Shown: positions 36,454 through 45,749, counted from the stretch's first letter. The stretch is 64,000 nt of DNA from Marivivens geojensis (GCF_023540835.1 NZ_JALKCU010000001.1:310001-374000), one strand, 5' to 3'. Numbers and translations: made by a program. Notes: generated by a model not told the origin, from the sequence alone.

Positions 36454-37781
36454 AAACGGGTGTAATGATCTGCGGCCACGGTTCGCGGAGCCAGTCGGCA
36501 GTTGATGAGTTCAAAGTGCTGGCTGAAAAGTTGCCCGCTTATCTGCCGTCGGACTGGATGGTTGATTATGGCTATCTCGAGTTTGCGAACCCTGTGATCC
36601 GCGATGGTCTGGACAATCTGCGGAACGCTGGCTGTGAACGTATCCTCGCTGTTCCGGGTATGCTCTTTGCGGCGATGCATTCGAAGAACGACATTCCCAC
36701 CGTGCTGAACACCTATGCGGCAAAGCACGGGATCGACGTGAAATACGGCCGTGAGTTGGGTGTCGATCCTAAGATGATCGCTGCTGCAGCAGACCGTATT
36801 CAGACTGCCGTTGACGCTGCGAACGCAGACCTAGGTGATGTGCCGATGCACGAAACCTGTTTGGTTGTGATTGGGCGCGGTGCTTCTGACCCTGATGCGA
36901 ATAGCAACGTGGCCAAGATTGCTCGTATGCTTTGGGAAGGTATGGGATTTGGTTGGTGTGAGGTTGGTTATTCTGGCGTCACATTCCCGCTGGTCGAGCC
37001 AGCCCTCCAGCATGTCTCAAAGCTTGGCTACAAGCGCGTCGTTGTGTTCCCGTACTTCTTGTTCACAGGCATTCTGATCGACCGTATTTACGGCTTTACC
37101 GATCAGGTTGCCGCTGAACACACAGATATCCAGTTCGTCAAAGCGGGCTATCTGAATGATCACCCAAAGGTTCTCGAAACCTTTGCAGAACGTATCAAAG
37201 AACAGACGGGCAGTGTTCCTGTTCCGAACTGCGGTATCTGCCCGTTCCGTGCGCAGGTTCTGGCGGTTGAGGACGGCGAAACGAACCAAATTTCGCCAGA
37301 AGAGCGTCGCGCGGCACTTGAGGCGAGCGGCTACCCTGCCTACGGCGAAGTCCCTCCTCCGACTTGCGTATTGTGCAAATATCGCACCGAAGTGATCGGC
37401 TTTGAGGCCGAAGTGGGTGCCGTGCAAGAAAGTCATCATCACCACGTCGAAGGCCAAGGGGCGAGCGCGCCGGGGTCTAACGTTGCGGACTGTTCGTTGT
37501 GCGATACCTTCTGTACCGGTCTGTGCCGTCTGCAAGGTCACGCTCATCACGACCACGGCCATTACAACCATGACCATGACCATGATCATCATCACCACCA
37601 TGATCACGATCATCACCATGGGCACCACCACCATCACGATGATGGGCATCATCATCATCATGACCACGATCACCACCACCATCATGGGCATGATCACGGG
37701 CACGACCATCACCATGCTCCTTATCCGCACGCCGATCACCCATTGGGTCCAAAGAGCGCGCTGAAATCCAAGAAGCCCTGA
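36450..37781 (+). CDS. cbiX: Sirohydrochlorin cobaltochelatase CbiX with Cys motifs and long His tail
   Basis: 443 aa. Two CbiX repeats: the first begins GVMICGHGSRSQSAVDEF (catalytic His), the second CLVVIGRGASDPDANSNV with YFLFTGILIDRI. After about residue 260 come Cys motifs CGICPFR, CVLCKYR and CSLCDTFCTGLC, which could bind an Fe-S cluster, then a tail with about 40 His in about 70 residues interspersed with Asp and Gly. CbiX inserts cobalt into sirohydrochlorin or a related early tetrapyrrole. The tail probably stores or delivers metal. It heads the cobH-L-I-J-M operon. The presence of cobN as well is discussed under findings. Confidence 0.93.
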   Translation: MKTGVMICGHGSRSQSAVDEFKVLAEKLPAYLPSDWMVDYGYLEFANPVIRDGLDNLRNAGCERILAVPGMLFAAMHSKNDIPTVLNTYAAKHGIDVKYGRELGVDPKMIAAAADRIQTAVDAANADLGDVPMHETCLVVIGRGASDPDANSNVAKIARMLWEGMGFGWCEVGYSGVTFPLVEPALQHVSKLGYKRVVVFPYFLFTGILIDRIYGFTDQVAAEHTDIQFVKAGYLNDHPKVLETFAERIKEQTGSVPVPNCGICPFRAQVLAVEDGETNQISPEERRAALEASGYPAYGEVPPPTCVLCKYRTEVIGFEAEVGAVQESHHHHVEGQGASAPGSNVADCSLCDTFCTGLCRLQGHAHHDHGHYNHDHDHDHHHHHDHDHHHGHHHHHDDGHHHHHDHDHHHHHGHDHGHDHHHAPYPHADHPLGPKSALKSKKP

Positions 37782-37850
37782 GTATCACACCCGCCCCACC
37801 CCTCTGAACGAGGCGTCGGGGCGGCCGCTGCCCTGACAGGGAACCGAAAT

Positions 37851-38489
37851 ATGCGCCCTTACGAAAAAGACCCGTCCGCAATTTACGCGCAGAGCTTTGC
37901 CACTGTGCGCAAAGAGGCGCGGCTCGACCGATTTCCGCAGGACATGCAGCCTTTGGTGACGCGGTTGATCCATTCCTGTGGCATGGTCGAAATCGCAGAT
38001 CGTCTGGCGTTTTCTCCGTCTGTATATTCCGCGGGTCATGCCGCGCTTCAGTCGGGCAAGCCGATCTTGTGTGATTGCGAGATGGTCGGCGCAGGGATCA
38101 TTCGTCGCTATTTGCCCGCCCAGAACGACGTGATCGTGACATTGAACGATCCTCGTACCCCTGAATTGGCTCAAGAGATTGGGAACACCCGAAGTGCCGC
38201 TGCGGTTCGTTTGTGGGAACCTCATATTCAGGGCGCTGTGGTCGCAGTCGGTAACGCGCCGACAGCACTTTTCCACCTTCTTGAATTGATCGACGAAGGT
38301 TTCCCGAAACCCGCTGTCATCCTCGGTTTCCCTGTTGGTTTCATTGGCGCTGCCGAGTCAAAAGCAGAACTCGCTGCAAATTCACGTGGCATTGAATTCG
38401 TTGCCCTCAAGGGCCGCAAAGGTGGATCTGCGATGGCATCCGCTGCGGTCAACGCCCTCGCTGCAGGTCTGCCCGAGGAACGGACATGA
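37851..38489 (+). CDS. cobH: Precorrin-8X methylmutase
   Basis: 212 aa CobH/CbiC. Catalytic His in TRLIHSCGMVE (about residue 41), the CDCEMVGAGI segment and the VGNAPTALFHLLELI and ILGFPVGFIGAAESK blocks are diagnostic. It moves the C-11 methyl to C-12, giving hydrogenobyrinic acid. It starts 69 bp after cbiX, the only sizeable gap in the operon, and overlaps cobL by 4 bp. Confidence 0.95.
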   Translation: MRPYEKDPSAIYAQSFATVRKEARLDRFPQDMQPLVTRLIHSCGMVEIADRLAFSPSVYSAGHAALQSGKPILCDCEMVGAGIIRRYLPAQNDVIVTLNDPRTPELAQEIGNTRSAAAVRLWEPHIQGAVVAVGNAPTALFHLLELIDEGFPKPAVILGFPVGFIGAAESKAELAANSRGIEFVALKGRKGGSAMASAAVNALAAGLPEERT

Positions 38490-39682
38490 CCGCTTGGCTC
38501 AACATTGTTGGGATCGGCGAAGACGGGATGGACGGTTTGACGCCTGTCACCCGTGCGACGGTCGAGCAGGCTGATGTCGTCATCGGTGGTGAACGCCATC
38601 ATGGGCTGACCCCTAACCTCAAGGCCGAACGGATTGCATGGCCGTCGCCGTTTGATGCGCTGATCGACACGATTCGCACACATCGCGGAAAACGCGTCGT
38701 GGTTTTGGCGACCGGCGATCCGCTTTGGTATTCGGTAGGGCCAAAAATCGCGAAGTCTTTCGAAGCGGATGAGGTGGTGTTTCACCCACAGCTTTCAGCG
38801 TTTCAATGGCTCGCCGTTCGGATGGGGTGGAGCCTGGCCGACCTCGAAACGCTGACCGTTCACGGGCGACCAGTACAGCAGATGATCCCGTTTATACGAC
38901 CGAATGCGCGGCTGTTGCTATTGACCACAGGCGCACAAACGCCGTCTGAGGTTGCAGAGATTTTAACGGCGCGTGGCTATGGTGCATCGCGGATCACGGT
39001 GTTCGGTGCGCTGGGCGGTGATCGGGAAACGCGATTTGACGGGATTGCGTCTGAGTGGAACCACGTTGTGCCTGACTTCAACAGTATGGCTGTTGAATGC
39101 GTTGCTGGAGACGGCGCACAAGTGTTGCCGCTGACGGGGCTACCTGATGATGTGTTCGCCTCTGACGGCACAATGACGAAACAAGAGGTTCGTGCAATCA
39201 CACTGGCGAAGCTCATGCCGATGCGTGGTGCGGTCCTTTGGGACATCGGCTGCGGGAGCGGGTCGGTGGCGATTGAATGGATGCGTGGCGCACGGGATGC
39301 GGTGGCATTCGGAGTTGAGCCTCGGGCCGATCGCATCGCCCTCGCGACCCAGAATGCGTTGGCGCTGGGCGCGCCTCGGTTAACCGTAATTCAGGGTCAT
39401 GCGCCCGAGAGTTTGGCTGGATTGCCGAAGCCCGACGCGGTCTTTGTCGGCGGCGGATTGACGGAACAGACGTTTCAGATCGCGTGGGACGCATTGTCTA
39501 GTCATGGCCGTTTCGTTGCGAATGCCGTCACCCTCGAAACCGAAGCCGTATTGCGCGACCTACATTCGAAATTTGGCGGACAACTGATCCGTCTCTCGGT
39601 TGAACGTGCAGAGCCCGTGGGCCGCCTGACAGGCTGGCGACCGGCAATGACCGTCACCCAATGGAGCCTTGTGAAATCATGA
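38486..39682 (+). CDS. cobL: Precorrin-6B C5,15-methyltransferase (decarboxylating), CbiE-CbiT fusion
   Basis: 398 aa. N-terminal CbiE-type tetrapyrrole methylase (WLNIVGIGEDGMDGL, GDPLWYSVGP, PQLSAFQWLAVRMGW) and C-terminal CbiT domain with SAM motif LWDIGCGSGSVAIEW (about residues 250-264). It performs both C-5 and C-15 methylation and the C-12 acetate decarboxylation. The fused form is that of the aerobic-type CobL. ATGA overlaps exist at both ends. Confidence 0.95.
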   Translation: MTAWLNIVGIGEDGMDGLTPVTRATVEQADVVIGGERHHGLTPNLKAERIAWPSPFDALIDTIRTHRGKRVVVLATGDPLWYSVGPKIAKSFEADEVVFHPQLSAFQWLAVRMGWSLADLETLTVHGRPVQQMIPFIRPNARLLLLTTGAQTPSEVAEILTARGYGASRITVFGALGGDRETRFDGIASEWNHVVPDFNSMAVECVAGDGAQVLPLTGLPDDVFASDGTMTKQEVRAITLAKLMPMRGAVLWDIGCGSGSVAIEWMRGARDAVAFGVEPRADRIALATQNALALGAPRLTVIQGHAPESLAGLPKPDAVFVGGGLTEQTFQIAWDALSSHGRFVANAVTLETEAVLRDLHSKFGGQLIRLSVERAEPVGRLTGWRPAMTVTQWSLVKS

Positions 39683-40380
39683 CCGGAACACTCTATGGTG
39701 TTGGCCTCGGGCCGGGCGCACCTGACCTGATGACGCTGCGCGCCGCCCGCTTGATCGAAGGGGCAAAAGTTGTCGCTTACCCTGCGCTGGTTGGTGGTGA
39801 AAGTTTTGCCCGCTCAATAGCTGCTGATTTGATTTCTGTGGATGCAAACGAAATCCTCATGGAAGTCCCTATGACGACCGAACGCGGCCCTGCACAAGCG
39901 GCCTATGACGTAGGCGCCGCGCAGATTGCTGACGCGTTGGAAGCAGGGCAGGATGTTGTCGTTCTTTGTGAAGGTGATCCGTTCTTCTACGGTTCCTTCA
40001 TGTATCTGTATGCTCGCTTGTCCGACAGATTTACATGCGAAGTCGTCCCAGGTGTGACGTCGATTACGGCATGCGCTTCCGTCGCTGGTCGGCCCTTGGT
40101 TGCTCGTAATGAACGCCTAACCGTGCTGCCAGGCCCCCTGCCAGAAGATGAACTACGTTCACGAATTGCTGGTGCGGAAAGTGTGGCAATTATGAAAGTG
40201 GGCCGTCATTTGGCTAAAATTCGTGCGGTAATTAGCGAACTGGGGTTGGTCGAACATGCCACCTACATCGAACGCGCGACCCTGCAAAATCAAGTCGTCC
40301 TTCCGCTGCGCGATGCGCCGGAAAATGCGCCTTACTTCTCAATGATACTTCTGACAAAGGGAGCCGACCCGTGGCTGTAA
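39679..40380 (+). CDS. cobI: Precorrin-2 C20-methyltransferase
   Basis: 233 aa. It begins MTGTLYGVGLGPGAPDLMTLRA, with GDPFFYGSFMYLY, VVPGVTSITACASVAGRPL and the MKVGRHLAKIRAVI segment characteristic of CobI/CbiL. The start at 39679 overlaps the cobL stop (ATGA); an in-frame ATG at 39661 inside cobL is less likely. It methylates precorrin-2 at C-20. The stop overlaps the next gene's GTG start by 10 bp. Confidence 0.94.
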   Translation: MTGTLYGVGLGPGAPDLMTLRAARLIEGAKVVAYPALVGGESFARSIAADLISVDANEILMEVPMTTERGPAQAAYDVGAAQIADALEAGQDVVVLCEGDPFFYGSFMYLYARLSDRFTCEVVPGVTSITACASVAGRPLVARNERLTVLPGPLPEDELRSRIAGAESVAIMKVGRHLAKIRAVISELGLVEHATYIERATLQNQVVLPLRDAPENAPYFSMILLTKGADPWL

Positions 40381-42176
40381 AACCTGTTGTGATGGCGCTT
40401 TCGCGCTCTGGTGAGGCCGTAGCGCATAAAATTGCCGCTGCCTTGGGTTTGGCTGTTCACGGACGTGAAGGCCGTGTCGATCAAGCGGATGCGTATTTCG
40501 CAAATGCGTTGGATCATGCGCGTGATTTGTTCGCTGCGGGCGTTCCGATTATTGGTGTGTGTGCCTCTGGTATTTTGATCCGTGCTGTTGCCCCGCTTCT
40601 GTCGGATAAGCGCAGCGAACCACCCGTTCTTTCAGTGAGCGATGACGGTTCGGTCGTCATTCCGCTATTGGGCGGACATCGTGGCGCGAACCGTTTGGCG
40701 CAAGAGATTGCAGTTGCCTTGAATGCCAAAGCTGCCGTTACCACCGCAGGCGACGTTGCGATCGGTGTTGCGCTTGACGCGCCGCCCGCTGGCTATCGAC
40801 TGGCCAACCCGCTGGACGCCAAAGATGCCATGGCAGCTATTCTGGCTGGCGAAGGGATTTCGCTTACCGGCGAGAACATTTTCGACCTCGAAGCCGATGG
40901 TGGCGCGGTCAACCTTGTCGTGTCAGAGACACCAGTCGAAGGGAACGCGAAGACGCTCGTGTACCATCCTCAGACCTACGTCGTCGGGGTTGGGTGCGCG
41001 CGCAATGCTGACGCAGAAGAGCTTTGGTCCCTTGTGACCACCACTCTGCAAAACGCAGGTATCGCACAGGGTGCTGTTGCTTGCGTTGCGACCATCGACC
41101 TCAAAGGTGATGAGCCCGCGATGAACACAGTCGCCAAACGCCTTGGCGTGCCGCTGCGTCTGTTTACAGCTGAAGAACTCGAGGCACAGAAGGTCGCGAA
41201 CCCGTCTGATGTTGTGTTTGCCGAAGTAGGGTGCCACGGCGTGTCCGAGGGCGCGGCACTCGCTGCGTCGGATGGTAAGCTGGTTGTCGAAAAGACCAAG
41301 ACCGCGAATACGACCTGTGCGATTGCGCGGGCAGATGCTCCGATCACCGAAATGAAAGGCCGTTCTCGTGGTCGTCTATCGGTCGTTGGGATTGGACCGG
41401 GTCAAGCAACATGGCGGACACCAGAAGTATCCAAATTGGTCGCTGAGGCCGATGAGTTGGTTGGTTATGGATTGTATATTGATCTTCTCGGCCCGCTCGC
41501 ACATGGAAAAATTCGCAGCGATTTCCCGCTCGGAGGTGAAGAGGATCGTTGCCGATATGCGCTGGAACGCGCTGGCGAAGGACGCAATGTTGCTTTGGTT
41601 TGCTCGGGCGATGCGGGCATCTATGCTATGGGTGCGCTGACGTTCGAATTGCTGGACCGTTCGCCAGAAGCCCTCGGCGTCTCGGATGCGGCACGTCGTG
41701 TTGATGTCGTCTGTTCGCCGGGTGTTTCTGCGCTTCAGGGTGCGGCTGCTCGGGCTGGTGCGCCGCTGGGTCATGACTTCTGTACAATTTCGCTGTCTGA
41801 TCTTCTGACACCGCGTGATGACATTATTCGCCGTCTCCACGCCGCTGCTGAAGGTGACTTTGTCATCGCGTTCTACAACCCCGTTTCGAAAACGCGGCGA
41901 ACGCTGTTGGCTGAAGCACGTGATATCCTGTTGCAGCATCGCCCTGCAGATACCCCTGTGATGCTGGCGTCTTCGCTTGGCCGCCCCGAAGAATATGTTC
42001 GTTATCGTCGTCTCGCCGACCTTGAGGTGGATGAAGTCGATATGCTGACCGTTGTTCTGGTTGGTTCGTCAAATAGCCGTCTGGCGCAACTGGGCGAAGG
42101 TCCACGTATGTTCACGCCCCGTGGGTATGCTCGCAAAATTGATGGCGACCTGAGCGGTGAAAGGAATTCCAAATGA
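40371..42176 (+). CDS. cobJ: CbiG - precorrin-3B C17-methyltransferase (CobJ) fusion
   Basis: 601 aa. Residues 1 to about 335 are CbiG-like: VMALSRSGEAVAHKIAAALG, GVCASGILIRAVAPLL, LLGGHRGANRLAQEIA (CbiG N), and VVGVGCARNADAEEL with FAEVGCHGVSEGAALAA (CbiG C). From about 345 (GRLSVVGIGPGQATWRTPE) a CobJ/CbiH methylase follows, with GDAGIYAMG, SPGVSALQGAAARAGAPLGHDF and IAFYNPVSKTR. CbiG opens the delta-lactone in the cobalt-early pathway; CobJ contracts the ring. The GTG start at 40371 overlaps cobI. Such fusions are known; here no cobG is seen. Confidence 0.93.
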   Translation: MAVKPVVMALSRSGEAVAHKIAAALGLAVHGREGRVDQADAYFANALDHARDLFAAGVPIIGVCASGILIRAVAPLLSDKRSEPPVLSVSDDGSVVIPLLGGHRGANRLAQEIAVALNAKAAVTTAGDVAIGVALDAPPAGYRLANPLDAKDAMAAILAGEGISLTGENIFDLEADGGAVNLVVSETPVEGNAKTLVYHPQTYVVGVGCARNADAEELWSLVTTTLQNAGIAQGAVACVATIDLKGDEPAMNTVAKRLGVPLRLFTAEELEAQKVANPSDVVFAEVGCHGVSEGAALAASDGKLVVEKTKTANTTCAIARADAPITEMKGRSRGRLSVVGIGPGQATWRTPEVSKLVAEADELVGYGLYIDLLGPLAHGKIRSDFPLGGEEDRCRYALERAGEGRNVALVCSGDAGIYAMGALTFELLDRSPEALGVSDAARRVDVVCSPGVSALQGAAARAGAPLGHDFCTISLSDLLTPRDDIIRRLHAAAEGDFVIAFYNPVSKTRRTLLAEARDILLQHRPADTPVMLASSLGRPEEYVRYRRLADLEVDEVDMLTVVLVGSSNSRLAQLGEGPRMFTPRGYARKIDGDLSGERNSK

Positions 42177-42940
42177 CCGTATTTTTCATTGGTGCTGGAC
42201 CTGGTGATCCAGAGCTGCTCACGATCAAAGCTCAGCGTTTGATTGGCGAATGTCCTGTGTGTCTCTACGCGGGTTCGCTGGTCCCCGAGCAAGTCGTTGC
42301 TTGTGCGCCTGAAGGGGCACGGGTCATGGATACCGCACCCATGACGCTGGATGAAACGCACGCAGAAATCTTGGCCGCTCATGAGCGCGGAGAGAACGTA
42401 GCGCGCGTCCATTCTGGTGACCCGTCTCTTTACGGTGCAATTGCCGAACAGATTCGCCGTCTGAAAGCGGACAATATCGACTATCAGATCGTGCCGGGTG
42501 TGCCTGCTTATGCCGCTGCTGCTGCGGCGCTCGGTCAAGAACTTACGATCCCCGAGCTTGCGCAGTCGATCGTTCTCACTCGTATGTCGATGAAGTCGAC
42601 ATCGATGCCCGCAGGTGAAACGCTGGAAAACTTTGCAAAGACGGGTGCGACCCTCGCGATCCACCTTGGCATTCGTGCGCTTCGCGAAATCGAACGCCAG
42701 CTTGCGCCCTATTACGGCTCAGATTGTCCCGTTGCGGTTGTGTATCGCGTTGGTTGGCCAGACCAGATGATCATCCGTGGAACGATCTCTGACATTCATG
42801 CCAAAGTGCGCGACGCAAAGATCACGCGGACGGCTCTTATCCTTGCGGGGCCTGCCTTGGGTGGGGGGCATGGTTTCCCTGACTCGGCTCTTTATGACGC
42901 GGCGCGTCCACATGTTCTGAGGCCCAAAGCTAAGGCGTAA
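42173..42940 (+). CDS. cobM: Precorrin-4 C11-methyltransferase
   Basis: 255 aa. VFFIGAGPGDPELLTIKAQRLI, CPVCLYAGSLVPEQV, RVHSGDPSLYGAIAEQI, VPGVPAYAAAAAALGQELT and the TRMSMKSTSMPAGETL block identify CobM/CbiF. ATGA overlap with cobJ. It is the last gene of the operon; only a weak 5-bp stem with a T run follows, so the end of transcription is unclear. Confidence 0.95.
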   Translation: MTVFFIGAGPGDPELLTIKAQRLIGECPVCLYAGSLVPEQVVACAPEGARVMDTAPMTLDETHAEILAAHERGENVARVHSGDPSLYGAIAEQIRRLKADNIDYQIVPGVPAYAAAAAALGQELTIPELAQSIVLTRMSMKSTSMPAGETLENFAKTGATLAIHLGIRALREIERQLAPYYGSDCPVAVVYRVGWPDQMIIRGTISDIHAKVRDAKITRTALILAGPALGGGHGFPDSALYDAARPHVLRPKAKA

Positions 42941-43040
42941 CGCGGCGTTTCCTGTGGAAATTTTGCAACAGGCACAAATGGATAGGTTGATTTGCTTTTT
43001 ATTAAGCTCATCATCCTAACTAAGTCTGGAGGAGACGCCC

Positions 43041-43391
43041 ATGTCCGAATTTCTACCCGAAGCCGTTCGCCAAGGTCTTGAAGATGCTCGCCGCGCCGCA
43101 TTGTTGCGGTCATCGCGCCTCTGCGTTCATGACGGTGATGACGTGTATCGTATCCTTCGCATGTGGGACACGGGCTTTGCTATGGATGCCAAAGACGCGC
43201 CAAAGTTGCGCGGTCACGTCAAGATCTATGACGGTCCCAAGTACATGTACCAAGCCCTAGTGGTCACGTCGCGCGAGGAAGAAGGCGAACGTGTATTCGA
43301 CTTTAAATGGCATCAAGCGGCTGCGGACGGCCCCGCTGCCGATTTCGTACGCGCTCGAGAGTTGCCCGCTGGATATCTCACCAGCAGTTAA
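43041..43391 (+). CDS. Hypothetical protein, 116 aa
   Basis: A strong GGAGGAG precedes the ATG and codon use matches the neighbours, so the gene is real. The protein is soluble, without signal peptide: LEDARRAALLRSSRLCVHDGDDVYRILRMWDTGF near the N-terminus and a VYQALVVTSREEEGERVF-like core (residues about 70-90). I do not recognise the family. It stands alone between cobM (100 bp) and the convergent lyase gene. Confidence 0.7.
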   Translation: MSEFLPEAVRQGLEDARRAALLRSSRLCVHDGDDVYRILRMWDTGFAMDAKDAPKLRGHVKIYDGPKYMYQALVVTSREEEGERVFDFKWHQAAADGPAADFVRARELPAGYLTSS

Positions 43392-43442
43392 ACTGTAGCA
43401 GCATTGCTGGGGGAGGCTGCCCTCACCCCAACTTGCGAATCG

Positions 43443-44612
43443 TTATTGAAGGTCTGAAAACGCTGCCTTGAGACGTCCTACAGCGTCTTCAATCCGCGAT
43501 CTCGGTGTTGCTAAGTTGAAGCGCAGGAAGTTTTCACCACCGAGGCCAAAGCTTGGTCCATGGTTCGGCGCAATTTTAGCAGCGGTCTGGACCCGTGATG
43601 TAAATTCGTCGCGCGTCATTCCTGTGCCTTCAAAGTCGACCCAAGCGAGGTAGGTCGATTCTAGTGCCATCGATTTGACCCCGGGGATCGCATTTACGCC
43701 TTCGTCAAAGAGACGTCGATTGCCGTCTAAGTAGATGCAAAGTTCATCAACCCACGCCGCGCCTTCTGGTGAGTAGGCGGCCATGGCCATGAATAATCCG
43801 AATGAGTTGGGCGAAAGGCCAAGCGCAGCCATGCGAGCGGCAAATTTGGCCTGCAGGTCTGGATCAGCGATGATCACGTTGCCCGAATGGCTCCCCGCAA
43901 TGTTAAATGTTTTGGTTGTCGCGGTCATCATGACGAGGCGGTCTTCGATCCCGTCGATCTTTGTCATCGGGATGTGAGTGTGACCAGGCATTATCAGGTC
44001 GTGGTGAATCTCGTCCGATACAAGGATGAGGTTATGGCGTTTTGCAAAGGCGGCGACGGCCTCTAGCTCTGCCTTTGACCAAACCCGGCCCCCCGGATTG
44101 TGCGGAGAGCAAAGAATGACCATTCTTTCCGAGCCTGTCATCTGAGCATCATAGGCGTCGAAATCGTATTCATACCGACCGTTGTTGTTCACCAGTTGGC
44201 ATTCGACCACGTTGCGACCAGCGGCCCGAATGACGCGGGCAAAGGCGTGGTAAACTGGGGTAAAGAGGACAACGCCGTCACCCACATTGGTGAACGCGTC
44301 AACACAAAGCGCTGTGCCGTTGACCAGACCATGCGTGGTAAAAATCGATTTCGGATCCACGCTCCATCCATGGCGGTTTTCCATCCACCAACAAATCGCA
44401 TCTCGATAGGGTCCGTCGTTTCCGAAATATCCCATGACACCATGGTTTGCCTGATTGTGGATCGCTTCGCGTACGCAATCGGGCGCGGCAAAGTCCATAT
44501 CCGCGACCCACATTGCGAGGCCATCATCGGGAGAAACGCCGTAGATGGCCTGCATCTCGTCCCACTTGACGTTATGGGTGCCGCGACGGTCGATGATTTC
44601 GTCGAAATTCAT
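43443..44612 (-). CDS. PatB/MalY-type cystathionine beta-lyase (C-S lyase)
   Basis: 389 aa PLP enzyme. MNFDEIIDRRGTHNVKWDEM at the start, LAMWVADMDFAAPDCVREAI, VMGYFGNDGPYRDAI, ILCSPHNPGGRVWS, VSDEIHHDLIMPGH and PLP-lysine segment TATTKTFNIAGSHSGN are all typical of MalY/PatB. It cleaves C-S bonds in cystathionine or cysteine conjugates. The start at 44612 is preferred over an ATG four codons upstream because GGAG lies before it and the N-terminus matches the family. Confidence 0.92.
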   Translation of the reverse strand: MNFDEIIDRRGTHNVKWDEMQAIYGVSPDDGLAMWVADMDFAAPDCVREAIHNQANHGVMGYFGNDGPYRDAICWWMENRHGWSVDPKSIFTTHGLVNGTALCVDAFTNVGDGVVLFTPVYHAFARVIRAAGRNVVECQLVNNNGRYEYDFDAYDAQMTGSERMVILCSPHNPGGRVWSKAELEAVAAFAKRHNLILVSDEIHHDLIMPGHTHIPMTKIDGIEDRLVMMTATTKTFNIAGSHSGNVIIADPDLQAKFAARMAALGLSPNSFGLFMAMAAYSPEGAAWVDELCIYLDGNRRLFDEGVNAIPGVKSMALESTYLAWVDFEGTGMTRDEFTSRVQTAAKIAPNHGPSFGLGGENFLRFNLATPRSRIEDAVGRLKAAFSDLQ

Positions 44613-44717
44613 TAGGATCTCCAAAGTTCAGGCCAGCTTTGCGCCAATGTTTGCGTTGATCTGATCCAAAGGTCCAGTGGTGAGCCAATCCTTGCGGGAT
44701 CGCACGGGAAACGCTAC

Positions 44718-45248
44718 ATGCCGATCATGACATTGCGACCCATCTTGATCCATCCCGACCCGCGCCTGAAAAAGGTTGCTACCCCCGTTGCAGAGGTTTC
44801 GAAAGAAATCCGCAAGCAGGCCGACGATATGATTGAAACCATGTACGATGCCCCTGGTATCGGGCTTGCCGCGCCGCAGATTGGTATCTTGAACCGACTG
44901 CTGGTCATGGATGCGCAGCGTGATCCAGAGGCAAAGCCAAATCCGATGGTTTTGATCAATCCTGAAGTCATTTGGGAATCGGACGAAAAGAACGTCTACG
45001 AAGAGGGCTGCCTCTCTATCCCCGATCAGTTCGCGGAAGTTGAACGTCCGAAAATGGTGCGCGTCCGTTGGCTCGATCTGGACGGTAAGACGGTTGAAGA
45101 AGAGTTCGATAACCTCTGGGCGACCTGCGTTCAGCACGAAATCGACCACCTCAACGGTACGCTATTCATCGACTACTTGAAGCCGCTCAAACGGCAGATG
45201 ATCACGCGTAAAATGCAAAAGTTAAAACGCGAATTGGCGCGCGGCTGA
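44718..45248 (+). CDS. def: Peptide deformylase (active)
   Basis: 176 aa. All three metal motifs are intact: GIGLAAPQ, EGCLSIP (Cys ligand) and HEIDHLNG (HExxH). It removes the N-formyl group from nascent peptides. A nearby in-frame ATG at 44727 (MTLRPIL) is a good alternative start. The stop overlaps the next ATG by one base (TGATG), so it is coupled to a degenerate paralogue and then fmt. Confidence 0.95.
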   Translation: MPIMTLRPILIHPDPRLKKVATPVAEVSKEIRKQADDMIETMYDAPGIGLAAPQIGILNRLLVMDAQRDPEAKPNPMVLINPEVIWESDEKNVYEEGCLSIPDQFAEVERPKMVRVRWLDLDGKTVEEEFDNLWATCVQHEIDHLNGTLFIDYLKPLKRQMITRKMQKLKRELARG

Positions 45249-45745
45249 TGGCGCATCGTCCTTTCGTCATGTGGCCTCATCGGTCATTGCGCACACCTGC
45301 GGCACCTGTCGAGGCCATCACCGATGACATCCGTGCCATTTGGTCTGAGATGGTCGAGGCGATGGATGCAATGCCGGGCGTTGGCCTCGCTGCAGTTCAG
45401 TTGGGTATTGATCTACGTTTGGCCGTTGTTGACTGCTCGGACGAGCGTGGCAAAGCTGTAAAAATGGCGAACCCTGAGGTGCTTCACGCGTCGGTTCAGC
45501 CTCGCGACCACGAAGAAGCCTCTCCGAATTTGCCTGGCGTTTCGGCCAAGGTTACACGGCCACGTGCCGTGACTGTTCGCTTCTTGAACGAGCAGGGCGA
45601 AATGGAAGATCGCGACTTTGTTGGACTATGGGCAACCTCGGTTCAGCATCAGATCGATCACCTGAACGGCAAAATGTATTTCGACAATCTGTCGAAGGTG
45701 AAGCGTGATATGCTGATCCGTAAGGCAAAGAAACTGAACGGATAA
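45248..45745 (+). CDS. Peptide deformylase-like protein lacking catalytic residues
   Basis: 165 aa with the deformylase fold pattern ([32 protein letters not shown]). Motif 1 has Val for Pro, motif 2 reads EASPNLPG so the metal-binding Cys is gone, and motif 3 is HQIDH so the catalytic Glu is Gln. It is unlikely to be a metal-dependent deformylase. Its frame is intact, with normal codon use and tight coupling (1-bp overlap with def, 4-bp gap to fmt), so it is under selection rather than decaying. A scaffolding, ribosome-binding or regulatory role is speculation. Confidence 0.85.
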   Translation: MAHRPFVMWPHRSLRTPAAPVEAITDDIRAIWSEMVEAMDAMPGVGLAAVQLGIDLRLAVVDCSDERGKAVKMANPEVLHASVQPRDHEEASPNLPGVSAKVTRPRAVTVRFLNEQGEMEDRDFVGLWATSVQHQIDHLNGKMYFDNLSKVKRDMLIRKAKKLNG

Positions 45746-45749
45746 TCCA

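Noticed and set aside
37540-37720. Low-complexity CAT/CAC repeat as a microsatellite
   Set aside because: It is the coding sequence of the CbiX His/Asp tail with mixed codons and an intact frame.
42947-42964. Terminator after cobM
   Set aside because: The stem TTTCC/GGAAA is only 5 bp with a 3-base loop; too weak to call despite the following TTTT.
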